Shown piece after piece: positions 16,522-26,033 of a DNA stretch of 64,000 nt. This DNA comes from an uncultured Bacteroidota bacterium. Its GTDB lineage: Bacteria; Bacteroidota; Bacteroidia; UKL13-3. The stretch is taken from NCBI GenBank assembly GCA_903897855.1, contig CAIUDH010000004.1, positions 29,746 to 93,745 of the forward strand, given 5' to 3'. The translations under genes were made by a program, and so were the position numbers. Within the stretch, counting starts at the first letter, position 1; every line of letters begins with the position of its first letter. The notes beneath the pieces are model-generated. The model had not been told where the DNA came from. It made no database searches and was given only the letters and a program-made list of their open reading frames with translations.

Positions 16522-18012
16522 ATGCAAAAAAATCTCCCAACCACCCTTGGAGCCTTAAAAAAAACAGGCTATAAAGTACGCAGTATTAAAGATGAAATGC
16601 GTGCTAATTTAACACATGCTTTAGAGGCAAACATTAATTTGTTTGACGGCATTCAAGGCTATGAAAGTAGCGTAATTCCTCAGCTTCAAACCGCCATCTT
16701 ATCGAAACACAATATTATTTTATTGGGATTACGTGGACAAGCGAAGACGAAAATTGCTCGACTAATGATTCGGCTTCTCGATGAATATATTCCCATCGTG
16801 GAAGGTTCTGAAATTAATGATGACCCCTTCAATCCATTGAGTCGGTTTGCTAAGAATTTAATCGAAGAGAAAGGCGATAATACCCCTATATCGTGGATGC
16901 ACCGCGATATGCGCTATACCGAAAAACTGGCCACACCCGATGTGTCGGTGGCCGATTTAATAGGTGATGCCGACCCCATTAAAGCGGCTACCTTAAAATT
17001 GCCTTATAGCGACGAGCGTGTCATCCATTATGGCCTTATTCCAAGAAGCAATAGAGGCTTATTTGTGATTAACGAGCTCCCCGATTTACAGGCAAGAATT
17101 CAGGTTTCATTATTCAATATTTTACAAGAGGGCGATATTCAAATTCGGGGTTTCAAACTACGCCTACCCCTCGATATTCAATTTGTATTTACGGCCAACC
17201 CCGAAGATTATACCAATAGAGGTAGTATTGTCACCCCCTTAAAGGACAGGATCGACTCACAGATTTTAACTCATTATCCCAAGACCTTGGAAATTGCTCA
17301 AAGTATCACCACGCAAGAAGCTCATATCAGTGCTGAGGTATTGGAGGCCGTGTACTGTGCTCCGTTGCTGAAGCGGATTATTGAACGCGTCGCTTTTGAA
17401 GCACGGGAGAGTGAATTCGTTGACAAGAAAAGTGGCGTGAGCGCCCGACTCACCATCAGCGCTTATGAAAACCTTTATAGCTCGGCTTACCGACGTATGC
17501 TCCTCCAACATAGCAAGTCGGAGTTTGTTAGAGTTACCGATTTGATGAGCATCATTCCAAATATTACAGGGAAAGTGGAACTGGTTTATGAAGGTGAGAT
17601 GGAAGGCGTTTCTAATGTTGCACAAAACCTGTTGGGTAAAGCTATAAGATCCGAATTTCTAGAGCATTTCCCCGATCCGAACCAATTGGCAAAAACCAAA
17701 CAACGCGCCAAAGGACCCTTTGAGAAAATCGTGAATTGGTTCAATGAGAATACCCTCTTTTTAAATTCTGATTTAAGTTTAGAAGAGTATACCTCTCGAA
17801 TCTCTCAAGTAGACAACCTTCAGGAAGTGGTATATGCCAACAACAAAGGATTGAGTGAAATTGATACCCTTATTATGATGGAGTTTGTACTTCACGGACT
17901 GGCCGAATATAATAAACTAAGCAAGTTTGTGAGTGATACAGAAATAAAATTTTCTGACTTGATGAACAGTATGTTAAACAGGCAGCAACCCAATGAGGAG
18001 GAGGAAATATAA
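16522..18012 (+). CDS. MgChl/MoxR-type AAA+ ATPase
   Basis: A 496-residue cytosolic ATPase of the magnesium-chelatase subunit I-like group. Walker A is the variant GLRGQAKT near residues 74-81. LFVINELPDLQARIQ is the Walker B region, with VFTANPEDYTNRG as sensor 1. The insert VADLIGDADPIKAA is typical of this group. Family members usually work with a VWA-domain partner, and none is next to it: an RlpA-like gene follows 60 bp downstream. In non-photosynthetic Bacteroidota this is unlikely to be a true Mg-chelatase; a chaperone or complex-assembly role is more plausible. Confidence 0.85.
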   Translation: MQKNLPTTLGALKKTGYKVRSIKDEMRANLTHALEANINLFDGIQGYESSVIPQLQTAILSKHNIILLGLRGQAKTKIARLMIRLLDEYIPIVEGSEINDDPFNPLSRFAKNLIEEKGDNTPISWMHRDMRYTEKLATPDVSVADLIGDADPIKAATLKLPYSDERVIHYGLIPRSNRGLFVINELPDLQARIQVSLFNILQEGDIQIRGFKLRLPLDIQFVFTANPEDYTNRGSIVTPLKDRIDSQILTHYPKTLEIAQSITTQEAHISAEVLEAVYCAPLLKRIIERVAFEARESEFVDKKSGVSARLTISAYENLYSSAYRRMLLQHSKSEFVRVTDLMSIIPNITGKVELVYEGEMEGVSNVAQNLLGKAIRSEFLEHFPDPNQLAKTKQRAKGPFEKIVNWFNENTLFLNSDLSLEEYTSRISQVDNLQEVVYANNKGLSEIDTLIMMEFVLHGLAEYNKLSKFVSDTEIKFSDLMNSMLNRQQPNEEEEI

Positions 18013-18072
18013 GTTTCGTTCATAACTCGAAACTTCATTCTCGAAAAAATTCATTTTATTTGAATTAACAAG

Positions 18073-18522
18073 ATGAGGTTACCGCTGATAATATTCTTGC
18101 TGTTTTTCGGCAGCCATGCTTTCGCACAAGTCGACAGTTTGCAAAATGCAGATAGTATTAGTTTTATTTTAAAACCAAAGCCTATCTATCAACATCATGA
18201 TACGACAAGCCATTGCAGCATTCTATATTGTAAAAAAGGGATTGCATCCTATTATGGCCGATCCTTTCACGGCAGGATGACGAGTAGCGGCGAACGTTTC
18301 AATATGAATAAACTCACCGCTGCTCACAAAACACTGCCCTTCGGAACCTTATTAGTGGTTACAAACTTGAAAAACAAAAAAGCGATTATCGTACGCGTGA
18401 ACGATCGAATGCCACTATCCAATAAACGAGAGATCGACCTATCCTTGGCTGCGGCTCAACAATTAGACTTTTTGGCAACGGGGCTTGCCACTGTTCAACT
18501 TGAAATTTACAAATCCAAATAA
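18073..18522 (+). CDS. RlpA-like double-psi beta-barrel protein
   Basis: A 149-residue exported protein. The signal peptide covers about residues 1-18 (IIFLLFFGSHAFA). The double-psi beta-barrel of the RlpA family runs from GIASYYGRSFHGRMTSSGE to IDLSLAAAQQLDF. RlpA proteins act on denuded peptidoglycan at the septum, though many homologues have no proven lytic activity. No lipobox Cys follows the signal peptide and no SPOR domain is present, so this is a minimal soluble version. Confidence 0.85.
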   Translation: MRLPLIIFLLFFGSHAFAQVDSLQNADSISFILKPKPIYQHHDTTSHCSILYCKKGIASYYGRSFHGRMTSSGERFNMNKLTAAHKTLPFGTLLVVTNLKNKKAIIVRVNDRMPLSNKREIDLSLAAAQQLDFLATGLATVQLEIYKSK

Positions 18523-18554
18523 CGATATCATACAACCAACAAAAAATCATCTAT

Positions 18555-19328
18555 ATGACCTATCAATTTATTCTTACAGAGGTTTCGGAAAAAATTTTAA
18601 CCATCACCATTGATCGCCCCGACAAACTTAATGCCTTGAACCGCGATTTATTACAAGAAATTAAACAAGCCGTATTGAATGCACAAACCGACAACGCGGT
18701 AGCGGGCATCATCTTAACTGGGTCGGGCAACAAAGCATTCGCTGCCGGAGCCGATATTGCCGAATTCGCAAGTTACACTGTAGAAGAAGGCACCGCATTA
18801 TCGGGAGCGGGGCATTTGGTAATGAATGAAATTGAGAATTCAATAAAACCTGTGATTGCTGCAGTAAACGGTTTTGCGTTAGGTGGAGGATGTGAACTGG
18901 CGATGGCTTGTCATATTCGCATCGCCAGTACCAATGCCAAATTCGGACAGCCCGAGGTAAAACTAGGATTGATCCCAGGCTATGGTGGAACCCAAAGACT
19001 CACTCGTTATATAGGTAAAGCACAAGCCCTGGAATTTTTACTCACGGCCGAGAATATTTCGGCAGAGAAGGCATATGCATTAGGCTTAGTGAATAATGTG
19101 GTGCCACAAGAGGATCTTATTGCTCAATGTAGAGGACTCTTAGAAAAGGTAATCACAAAGTCGCCATTAACCGTGGCACAGATATTAAAACTATCGAATG
19201 ATTTTGATCATGGGAATGGGTTCGAACAGGAGATTAAAGAATTTGGAATTTGCTTCGGCACCAACGACTTCAAAGAAGGCACCGATGCCTTTTTAAATAA
19301 GAGAGCTGCTACTTTCACGGGGAGTTAA
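18555..19328 (+). CDS. Enoyl-CoA hydratase/isomerase family protein
   Basis: A 257-residue crotonase-fold enzyme. The oxyanion-hole sequences are AFAAGADIAEF and GFALGGGCELAMACHI. Both acidic residues used by true enoyl-CoA hydratases are present: E114 (in GGGCEL) and E134 (in FGQPEVKLGLIPG). That favours 2-enoyl-CoA hydration, as in fatty-acid or butanoyl-CoA metabolism, over pure isomerase or other crotonase activity. No other beta-oxidation genes are in the window. It lies 32 bp after the RlpA-like gene. Confidence 0.92.
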   Translation: MTYQFILTEVSEKILTITIDRPDKLNALNRDLLQEIKQAVLNAQTDNAVAGIILTGSGNKAFAAGADIAEFASYTVEEGTALSGAGHLVMNEIENSIKPVIAAVNGFALGGGCELAMACHIRIASTNAKFGQPEVKLGLIPGYGGTQRLTRYIGKAQALEFLLTAENISAEKAYALGLVNNVVPQEDLIAQCRGLLEKVITKSPLTVAQILKLSNDFDHGNGFEQEIKEFGICFGTNDFKEGTDAFLNKRAATFTGS

Positions 19329-19387
19329 AGAAATACAGATTCTTTGGCGATAGCACAAAACTCAAAAAGTTTTAATTTACTCGTGAG

Positions 19388-20092
19388 TTAATCGCGAAAC
19401 TCATACCCCACCCCTCGGTGTGAAATAAAGTGAACTGGGTTATGTGAGTCTTCTTCGAAGAACCTGCGAAAAGCAAGTATAAAATTATCTATGGTACGTG
19501 TAATAGGAGCAATTTTATAGCCCCAAACAGTGTGAAGTATCGTTTCACGGCTAATCACAATGCCCTTGTTTTCAATTAATAACTTCAGAAGCATCATCTC
19601 TCTTTTGGTGAGTTTCGTTTTCTCATGCACCCCTTCAGCATCGTAGGTTTCAAAATTGATATAATTTTTCTTCCCGAATTTATAGATGCTGTTGATCTTT
19701 TTAGAGGCTACGGCTCGATCGTCTTTAATAATCAGATTCTGGATCCTAAGCAATAACTCTTCTAAATTAAAAGGCTTCGTCACGTAATCATCACCCCCTT
19801 TTCTCAAACCCAACACCTTATCTTCACTTGAGTTTTTTGCCGACAAAAACAAGACTGGCAAAGTGGCATTATGAATTCTGATATTTTCACATAATCGAAT
19901 ACCATCCATATCGGGGAGCATGATATCTAATAAAGCGAGATTATAATCGTTGTTTTCTTTAAACAAATTCAATGCAGAGGCAGCATCACCTACGGCATCC
20001 ACAATATATCCATCCATTTCCAAGTTCAACTTCAAGGCTTCCTGGAGGTGAGTTTCATCTTCTACTAAAAGTATTTTTTTGTGATTCGCCAT
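19388..20092 (-). CDS. OmpR-family response regulator
   Basis: A 234-residue two-domain regulator. The receiver domain (about 5-120) has the acidic pair in LVEDE, phospho-acceptor D56 (ALLDIMLPDMDG) and the lysine in YVTKPFN. The C-terminal winged helix (about 135-232) includes KLTKREMMLLKLLIENKG and VHFISHRGVGYEF. It lies 56 nt downstream of the cognate histidine kinase gene on the same strand. The overall appearance resembles the RprY/RprX pair of Bacteroides, but orthology is not proven. Confidence 0.93.
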   Translation of the reverse strand: MANHKKILLVEDETHLQEALKLNLEMDGYIVDAVGDAASALNLFKENNDYNLALLDIMLPDMDGIRLCENIRIHNATLPVLFLSAKNSSEDKVLGLRKGGDDYVTKPFNLEELLLRIQNLIIKDDRAVASKKINSIYKFGKKNYINFETYDAEGVHEKTKLTKREMMLLKLLIENKGIVISRETILHTVWGYKIAPITRTIDNFILAFRRFFEEDSHNPVHFISHRGVGYEFRD

Positions 20093-20148
20093 AAGTAAAT
20101 GAATAAATAAAACAAGATCTCTTGATCAAAAATGCCCAATAAGCAGGC

Positions 20149-21288
20149 TTAAAAAAATTCTATTTCGAAAATACTACCTTTAGGTTTATTATTAACTATC
20201 CTCACTCTTGCATGATGCTTTTTTGACACTTCTTTGACAATATAAAGCCCTAAACCTGTACCTTTCGTTTTTCTGGTGTTTTCATTGCCTACCCTGAAAA
20301 ACTTTTTAAAGACTAAACTTTTCTCTTTATCGCTGATACCTATTCCTTGGTCGGCAACTTGCAGAATGGTTGTCTCCGCCTTTTTTAAGCTAATGTTTAT
20401 CATACTGTTCGGTTCCGAATACTTGCATGCATTCTCAATTAAATTACTCACTACAAGAAGCAAGGTAAATTTATCGCCCAGGAGGAAGACACCCGGTTCA
20501 ATATCATCAACAATATGATAGAGGCCTTCCTTGACATGCCTAAATTTGGCCACTTCATCTTCTACCAACTCACTTAGGTTGAAGCGATCAAAAACATACC
20601 GATATCCACTACTTTCAATTTTTGTTGCAACCAGTACGTTCTCGGAAAGCTCGTTTAATCGTTCAATATCTTTTAATGAGTTCCCAATCATCATCTCCAC
20701 TTGCTCTTTTGAGAGGACTCGTTTTTGGATTGTTTGAAGATAAAGTTTAATAGAGGCGATAGGCGTTTTAAACTCATGGGTTATTGATAAGAGGAAGTTT
20801 CTTTGTTGCCGTTCCGTGGCTATCACCTTTTGATTGCTTTTAATGACGAACCAGATGCCCATCAATAGCACAATCAAAAACACAGTACCCTCAGCAATCC
20901 ACATTCGTTCCACTCTTTTAAACCGACTCTTGAGTTCAGAGAAATTATCTGCTAAATTTACAAAATGCAGTACAGAGTCGAGGTCGGTGGTGTTCGATAA
21001 ATAAATAGGTTCTTGAGGATAATTTTTAAAGAAATAACTCTTTACCATACGTTCGTCGATATTCAGTTCGGTACCCCAGCGCATAAAGGGCTTGCCTTGG
21101 TCACCTTTAAAAACATTCTTAAATGCTTGATGGTAAAAATCTTTTCGAATCTCCTCGTATTTCTTATCCAAGAGCGCTTTATCCGAAATATAGTTCGACT
21201 GACTCAATTCGAACAGGGAATAAAACCACCAGCTGAAGGCGATCACTATAAATAAAGCCAAAAAGTAAATTAAATTATTAGATTTCAT
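20149..21288 (-). CDS. Sensor histidine kinase
   Basis: A 379-residue membrane kinase. Transmembrane helices at about residues 6-24 and 133-151 flank a roughly 105-residue periplasmic sensor of unknown fold. HisKA carries H171 (LLSITHEFKTPIAS). The HATPase domain has SNLIENACKYS, ADQGIGIS and GTGLGLYIVKEV. It precedes the OmpR-type regulator gene and is presumably its partner. The start is supported by a TACCTTTG box only 6 nt upstream, so the transcript is nearly leaderless. Confidence 0.93.
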   Translation of the reverse strand: MKSNNLIYFLALFIVIAFSWWFYSLFELSQSNYISDKALLDKKYEEIRKDFYHQAFKNVFKGDQGKPFMRWGTELNIDERMVKSYFFKNYPQEPIYLSNTTDLDSVLHFVNLADNFSELKSRFKRVERMWIAEGTVFLIVLLMGIWFVIKSNQKVIATERQQRNFLLSITHEFKTPIASIKLYLQTIQKRVLSKEQVEMMIGNSLKDIERLNELSENVLVATKIESSGYRYVFDRFNLSELVEDEVAKFRHVKEGLYHIVDDIEPGVFLLGDKFTLLLVVSNLIENACKYSEPNSMINISLKKAETTILQVADQGIGISDKEKSLVFKKFFRVGNENTRKTKGTGLGLYIVKEVSKKHHARVRIVNNKPKGSIFEIEFF

Positions 21289-21294
21289 GCTTTA

Positions 21295-21302
21295 CAAAGG
21301 TA
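21295..21302 (-). promoter_or_regulatory. -7 promoter box of the two-component operon
   Basis: The minus strand reads TACCTTTG, matching TAnnTTTG, and a TTGG lies about 17 nt further upstream at the -33 distance. Only 6 nt separate it from the ATG at 21288. Confidence 0.65.
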
Positions 21303-21955
21303 ACATTGTGTACCTCCAATTAAAAAAAGAATGAATTCCGAGGTCGATTTAGTCGATTTTAGGTCTTTTTTGAATAATAAACAGACTTTATTTTTAGGAC
21401 ACCTTAATTAAAATTTATTGATTTATTGAAAAGCAAGATAGGTTGTCTTAAATATTGTACTTTGAAAAATACACAATTTCTAATTCTAAATTTTAAAGGC
21501 TAAAAATTAAGCCTTACTCAAATACCATGCCAAAATTTAGCCTTGATTTTAGTGGGTTTGGTGGTATAGTTTGGATGGTTTAAACTTGCACTGTTAAATA
21601 TTTAAAACCCCTAAGAGCGGTAACTATTTAAACTATAAAACAAGACGAATTTGATACCAAATAAGTCGAAACCAAGTGCGAGGCCAACAAAACCTTAACA
21701 CAACTAAGAAAACAAGACTTTCAACCCGCTCTTAGGTCGTTTTAAATATCAAAGTAAGGAACTAAAGCTACTTACTTAAAGCACGAAAGGCCTCCCTTGC
21801 CTTACTACTGCTCTTAACGCAAGGGGAAAAAGAGAAAAAACTATTTACTATTTCAAAACTACTTGGCTATGAAATCACCTTTACTCGTTTTTGCAGCAAA
21901 CTGCAATAACGGTACAAAATCGAAAACACAAAAGAATGTAACAAGCAACATTTCT
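21303..21955. other. Long structured non-coding leader region
   Basis: About 650 bp between the kinase promoter and the secreted-protein start at 21956 with no convincing gene. It holds a hairpin AAGGCT/AGCCTT near 21500, a 22-bp imperfect inverted repeat spanning 21598-21749, and a hairpin CCCTTGC/GCAAGGG at 21794-21825. A reading frame opens in the last 90 bp (TTG at 21863, ATG at 21869) but codes for polar sequence in front of a clear signal peptide. No exact TAnnTTTG box was found for the downstream gene. Confidence 0.5.
21598..21749. repeat. 22-bp imperfect inverted repeat flanking 105 bp
   Basis: The left arm at 21598-21620 and right arm at 21726-21749 pair as two perfect 11-bp blocks (ATATTTAAAAC and CCTAAGAGCGG in the left arm), separated by a 1x2 internal loop. 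A second copy of the right-arm core GCTCTTA at 21810-21816 could pair with the left arm instead. This may be an RNA switch-like leader or the ends of a small mobile element; no target duplication was seen. Confidence 0.5.
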
Positions 21956-24900
21956 ATGAAATTAAAGCTGTCTATCATTCTTATCCTCAGTCTTATTTCA
22001 TCGCTGACCTATGCACAGCAAAACTCCTGCACTTTAGTACCTAATGGCACCTTTGCTAGTAACAACTATAGCAAGACGGATCCGATCGTAAATGGAACCG
22101 TAAGTGGATGGGCCGCGAGTCATGGTTCTCCTGCCTTCAACAGCACCTCACCGCTTAGCGATTCTGCATCGCCAGAGATATTAGCCGGTACCAACGCTTT
22201 TATTTCAGACATCGGAAGTGGAATTCGCACCAAGAATAAAATTACTTTTATACAAGGTAAAAGATACTATATCGTATTTAATTATAGAAACAATAATGGA
22301 GTGACCGCCAAAGAACTTAACGTGGCTCTCGTAGCCGACGCCGTTTGGGGCACTACGGGTAACACCTTACCACTTTCTGGATTAACCAATATCACACAGT
22401 TAGGCAGCAGTATTGCAGTAGCCGGAAGCGTGAGTACCTGGACCAAAAGAACCATCTGCTTCACCGCACCTTATACCAGTGCCGATTTGTGGTTTTATGC
22501 TAAAGTGGCCTCTACTGCCACCTTATCAAGCCGTATTGGAATCGACAATGTTGAAATATTCCAAGACTTTGATTTTGCAGGCACCCCTAAAGTACGTTTT
22601 ACCTGCGACCAGAGTGCCACTATTGGCAGTGTTCCTTGTTCTCAATTAAATACGCCTCCTAGTTATACTTGGTACATTTCAGGTACAAGCACGATCGTAG
22701 CCACCACTTCATCGCTTGAGGTGCTTCCTAATGTAACCACTACCTACCTCGTGGTACGTAATAACGGAGAGTGTATTTCTAGCGATACTATTAGAGTGGT
22801 TGTTTCTCATATCCCACGCTTTACTTTAGGCAACGACACCACCATCTGTCAGTGTGAAAATTTTGTGCTTGATCCGGGAATACGCAATGCTTGTTTTAGC
22901 TATACCTGGAAAGATGGTTATGTAGGAGCTTCTAGAAAAATAAATGAGAACAGCAAGACCGCTTTAAATTCATTAAGCCAAACCTATACTTTAACCATTA
23001 CCGACAACTGCTCGGGATGCAGCTATACACAAAGCATCGTGGTAAGCTTTAAACCAGTTCCGAATTGCAAACCAAGAACTAAAATATTTTGCGAAGGTGA
23101 ATTTCCTCAAACCATCACCACCAAAGGTATTGGCACAAGTTACACTTGGAGCTGGAATGCTGCTGTAGCACCGACCTTGCCCTTAAATGGAAAAAGCCTC
23201 ATCATTAATAGCATTGGTCAATATGTATGTATGGTTACCGACGCAAACGCGAATTGCACCTATGGTTACGACACCATCAATGTACATCCTTGGGATAGTA
23301 TGTTACTTAAAATTGTGTCTAACCGGAACATCAATCCTTGCAGCCGCGAAGGTATTTATCTGATGAATGCTTATGACGCTGATTTAGAAAACACCATCAA
23401 ATGGTATAAAGATGGCGTATACTTAATAACAAGTCCTTACTTACGTACCGCTGAAAACGGCCTATATACTGTGGAAATGCTTTCACCTTTAGGATCTTGT
23501 TTAAAACGCGACACTTTCAAATTAACCTATATCGACCCTCCCATCATTAATCTTGCACCCGTATATGGCAGCTTTTGTCGTAACACCTGCGATACTATTT
23601 TAAGCTTTACTTACTGTGATACTTGTGGAAAGGATATGGGAACCGTAACAAGTATCAAATGGAGTGGAAAAGGCGTGAGTACCCGTAAAGTAGGTGATAT
23701 AGATCAATACTTTTTCTGTGCTCAGACTGCAAATTGTGGCAATAATATTTTAACCGCCACCGTGGTCTATACAAAATATGGCATTATTTGTACCACTTCG
23801 GTGAACACCAATGCCTACAAAGTATGTCCTTTACAACTCGATAACATTAACCCACTTTGCGCTAGCGATGGCGATGTATCTATCCTTAACCAAGGCAACT
23901 TAATTACCAATGCGCAGATTTATGGCACCGCCGTATATCAAGAAGCGGGAACTAATTATTTCAAATTCAGTCCTAGATTAGCTGGCCCAGGAGTACATAC
24001 CATCCGCTATTATTTTAGCGACAGTGCTGGTTGCAGTGGCTGGGATAGTATCCAAGTAAAAGTGTATGGAAAACCTACCATCAAACTTTGGGTTGGCGAT
24101 TGTATTAGCGGAACCCCTACTTGGAATGTATTGGTATATGCCGCTCATGCTGAAGCCGACACTTACCATTTACAATCGAGCGAATGGACCGGTTCAAGTA
24201 ACTTTAACGTTGGCCAAAATGCTAATTACTCAAAGTATTCATTTTGGGGAAGTACCAAAAGCCCTTCCATTGCAGGACATACCTATTGGTTTAAAGTAAC
24301 GAACGGGAATGGTTGTGGAGACAGTGTTGGAATCACCATAGGACAAGAAAAACCAATTCACCTTACCTATTCTACTACCGATTGCATCGCCAAAGGGATA
24401 GCACTCACTGCTTATTATAATAGCACCTTCGTTGATGGCCATACCTACCCAGCTACCATTGCTTATATCTGGGATAATAACGATACTACCTTAATTAGCA
24501 CCCTAAACGGATCGGATAAAGATTATGCTTCTATGTTGAACACGATAAAAGGAAGTTCAGTATTCGGTGCCTTACAACTAAAACACTCGCCAGCGGCTAC
24601 CCATAAAGTATTTACCACAGGATGGCACAAAATAAGAGTACTTACCATTGGAGGATGTGAGTATATGGATAGTGTTTTAATTCCTTTCGATTGCAGCAAC
24701 TGCACACCTGAAGTTGAAAATATCATTATTACCTCGAATGTGAAATGGGAAAATGAAGAACGAATCATCAATGGTAATATCATTATCGAGGCAGGTGGAA
24801 ATTTAGAATTAAACAATTGCAACCTACACTTTACCGCTTCAAGCAGAATCATCGTTAAAAACAATTATGGAGCTACCCATTTCTCTGGAACATTATCCAT

Positions 24901-25693
24901 CATCAACAGTACCCTTGATGGATGCAAAAGCTGGAAAGGCATCGAAGTATGGGGTAGCCCAGATTTGTATGATTGGAATGGGATGAATATCGAGTTGGGA
25001 GATGATCCACGTACCAAACTAATGGGAAGTAACGTTCGCGAAAGCAATGGAGTGAATGCCACCCACAGCTGGGCTTGGGTTTATGCCTCTAACAGTACTA
25101 TTAAAGATGCGGATATCGCCATCCTTATTGGAAAATACGACGACCAAGATGATAAAAACTACTCCATGGAGAACGTATCTGGGGGAATGGCTTTCGTAAA
25201 CAATTGCTTGTTCAAAAATAATTATGTAGATGTTGTTTTCACGCCTCGCCCTGGAGCCGAACTTATCAGTGGAAGACAGTCTTGGAATGCAAGCTATATA
25301 GTGAAGACTACCTTCGATTCTATTCGTAAAGTTAGTCCTAACGGTAGTAAAATGTACTGGTGTGAAGAGAACGGTAAAAGCAACCCAATCGGCACCACCA
25401 TCACAAACCAAAATCCAGAAGGCCATATCGTCGATTTGACTGAAACCTTATACCAAGATTTAGTGTCACCCTTAGTTTTCTATGCTTTCACTGGAAAGAG
25501 TTTCAATACAGTTTCTGGAGGAATGAATATGGTAAATACCACACTTAAAAGAGATTTACGGATTCCTTATACTTTGCCTCATCAAGCCTATTTAGCGAAC
25601 CCGATTGCGAAACACTTGGGAGTTTATTCGATCACCCAAATCAGTGCCCGATTTAAAAACACCATTTCAAACAATACACGCAATGATTGGTAG
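21956..25693 (+). CDS. Large secreted Cys-rich surface protein with beta-helix region
   Basis: A 1245-residue exported protein. The signal peptide begins at the ATG at 21956 (LSIILILSLISSLTYAQQ), and 31 codons upstream in the open frame are left out. The N-terminal 180 residues resemble a carbohydrate-binding or lectin-like jelly roll (VPNGTFASN...IDNVEIFQDF). Then come about six PKD/Ig-like segments rich in Cys and Trp. From about residue 915 a right-handed beta-helix-like part follows (IIIEAGGNLELNNCNLHF, IINSTLDGCKSWKGIEVWGS). It ends in NNTRNDW without a recognisable type A or B T9SS sorting domain, and a terminator follows 35 bp later. Adhesin or matrix role is inference. Confidence 0.75.
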   Translation: MKLKLSIILILSLISSLTYAQQNSCTLVPNGTFASNNYSKTDPIVNGTVSGWAASHGSPAFNSTSPLSDSASPEILAGTNAFISDIGSGIRTKNKITFIQGKRYYIVFNYRNNNGVTAKELNVALVADAVWGTTGNTLPLSGLTNITQLGSSIAVAGSVSTWTKRTICFTAPYTSADLWFYAKVASTATLSSRIGIDNVEIFQDFDFAGTPKVRFTCDQSATIGSVPCSQLNTPPSYTWYISGTSTIVATTSSLEVLPNVTTTYLVVRNNGECISSDTIRVVVSHIPRFTLGNDTTICQCENFVLDPGIRNACFSYTWKDGYVGASRKINENSKTALNSLSQTYTLTITDNCSGCSYTQSIVVSFKPVPNCKPRTKIFCEGEFPQTITTKGIGTSYTWSWNAAVAPTLPLNGKSLIINSIGQYVCMVTDANANCTYGYDTINVHPWDSMLLKIVSNRNINPCSREGIYLMNAYDADLENTIKWYKDGVYLITSPYLRTAENGLYTVEMLSPLGSCLKRDTFKLTYIDPPIINLAPVYGSFCRNTCDTILSFTYCDTCGKDMGTVTSIKWSGKGVSTRKVGDIDQYFFCAQTANCGNNILTATVVYTKYGIICTTSVNTNAYKVCPLQLDNINPLCASDGDVSILNQGNLITNAQIYGTAVYQEAGTNYFKFSPRLAGPGVHTIRYYFSDSAGCSGWDSIQVKVYGKPTIKLWVGDCISGTPTWNVLVYAAHAEADTYHLQSSEWTGSSNFNVGQNANYSKYSFWGSTKSPSIAGHTYWFKVTNGNGCGDSVGITIGQEKPIHLTYSTTDCIAKGIALTAYYNSTFVDGHTYPATIAYIWDNNDTTLISTLNGSDKDYASMLNTIKGSSVFGALQLKHSPAATHKVFTTGWHKIRVLTIGGCEYMDSVLIPFDCSNCTPEVENIIITSNVKWENEERIINGNIIIEAGGNLELNNCNLHFTASSRIIVKNNYGATHFSGTLSIINSTLDGCKSWKGIEVWGSPDLYDWNGMNIELGDDPRTKLMGSNVRESNGVNATHSWAWVYASNSTIKDADIAILIGKYDDQDDKNYSMENVSGGMAFVNNCLFKNNYVDVVFTPRPGAELISGRQSWNASYIVKTTFDSIRKVSPNGSKMYWCEENGKSNPIGTTITNQNPEGHIVDLTETLYQDLVSPLVFYAFTGKSFNTVSGGMNMVNTTLKRDLRIPYTLPHQAYLANPIAKHLGVYSITQISARFKNTISNNTRNDW

Positions 25694-25727
25694 TTAGATC
25701 TTGCGTAAAAATTAGTTTTTTCTTGTG

Positions 25728-25755
25728 AAAGCCGGTATGATATACTGGCTTTTTT
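25728..25755 (+). terminator. Intrinsic terminator
   Basis: An 11-bp stem AAAGCCGGTAT/ATACTGGCTTT (one G-U) with a 3-nt loop, followed by a T-run, lies 35 bp after the secreted-protein stop. Confidence 0.8.
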
Positions 25756-25995
25756 CGTTTGCTTCAAGTTTTACTTTAGTATCAAGATGGCACTCCTCGC
25801 CTCCTTAAAACAGGGATTGAGTAGAAAATATCCACTCAGACTGTGAAATCTACAAAAAACAGCTCCTTTCCACTTTGTAAACTGTAACATGCTATTAATA
25901 AGACAGTTGATAGTTTTACATCGTAATACTGTTGTTTTTTATAGACACTAGCTAAAAATAAATCAAAAAATATTTTTTTATTTATTTTTTTTCTT

Positions 25996-26003
25996 TATAT
26001 TTG
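25996..26003 (+). promoter_or_regulatory. -7 promoter box of T9SS cargo gene
   Basis: TATATTTG matches TAnnTTTG. The TTG that opens the longest frame at 26001 is part of this box, so the true start is the ATG at 26034. The 60 bp upstream are extremely A/T-rich. Confidence 0.65.
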
Positions 26004-26033
26004 AACTTTAATAGACAGAAAACAAACTATTAC

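Noticed and set aside
19357..19373. AAAACT/AGTTTT hairpin between the enoyl-CoA hydratase and response regulator genes
   Set aside because: A 6-bp A/T-only stem is common by chance; a bidirectional terminator is possible but not supportable.
21863..21955. Upstream extension of the large secreted protein from a TTG/ATG at 21863-21869
   Set aside because: It would put about 30 polar residues in front of a normal signal peptide; the ATG at 21956 gives a clean export signal.
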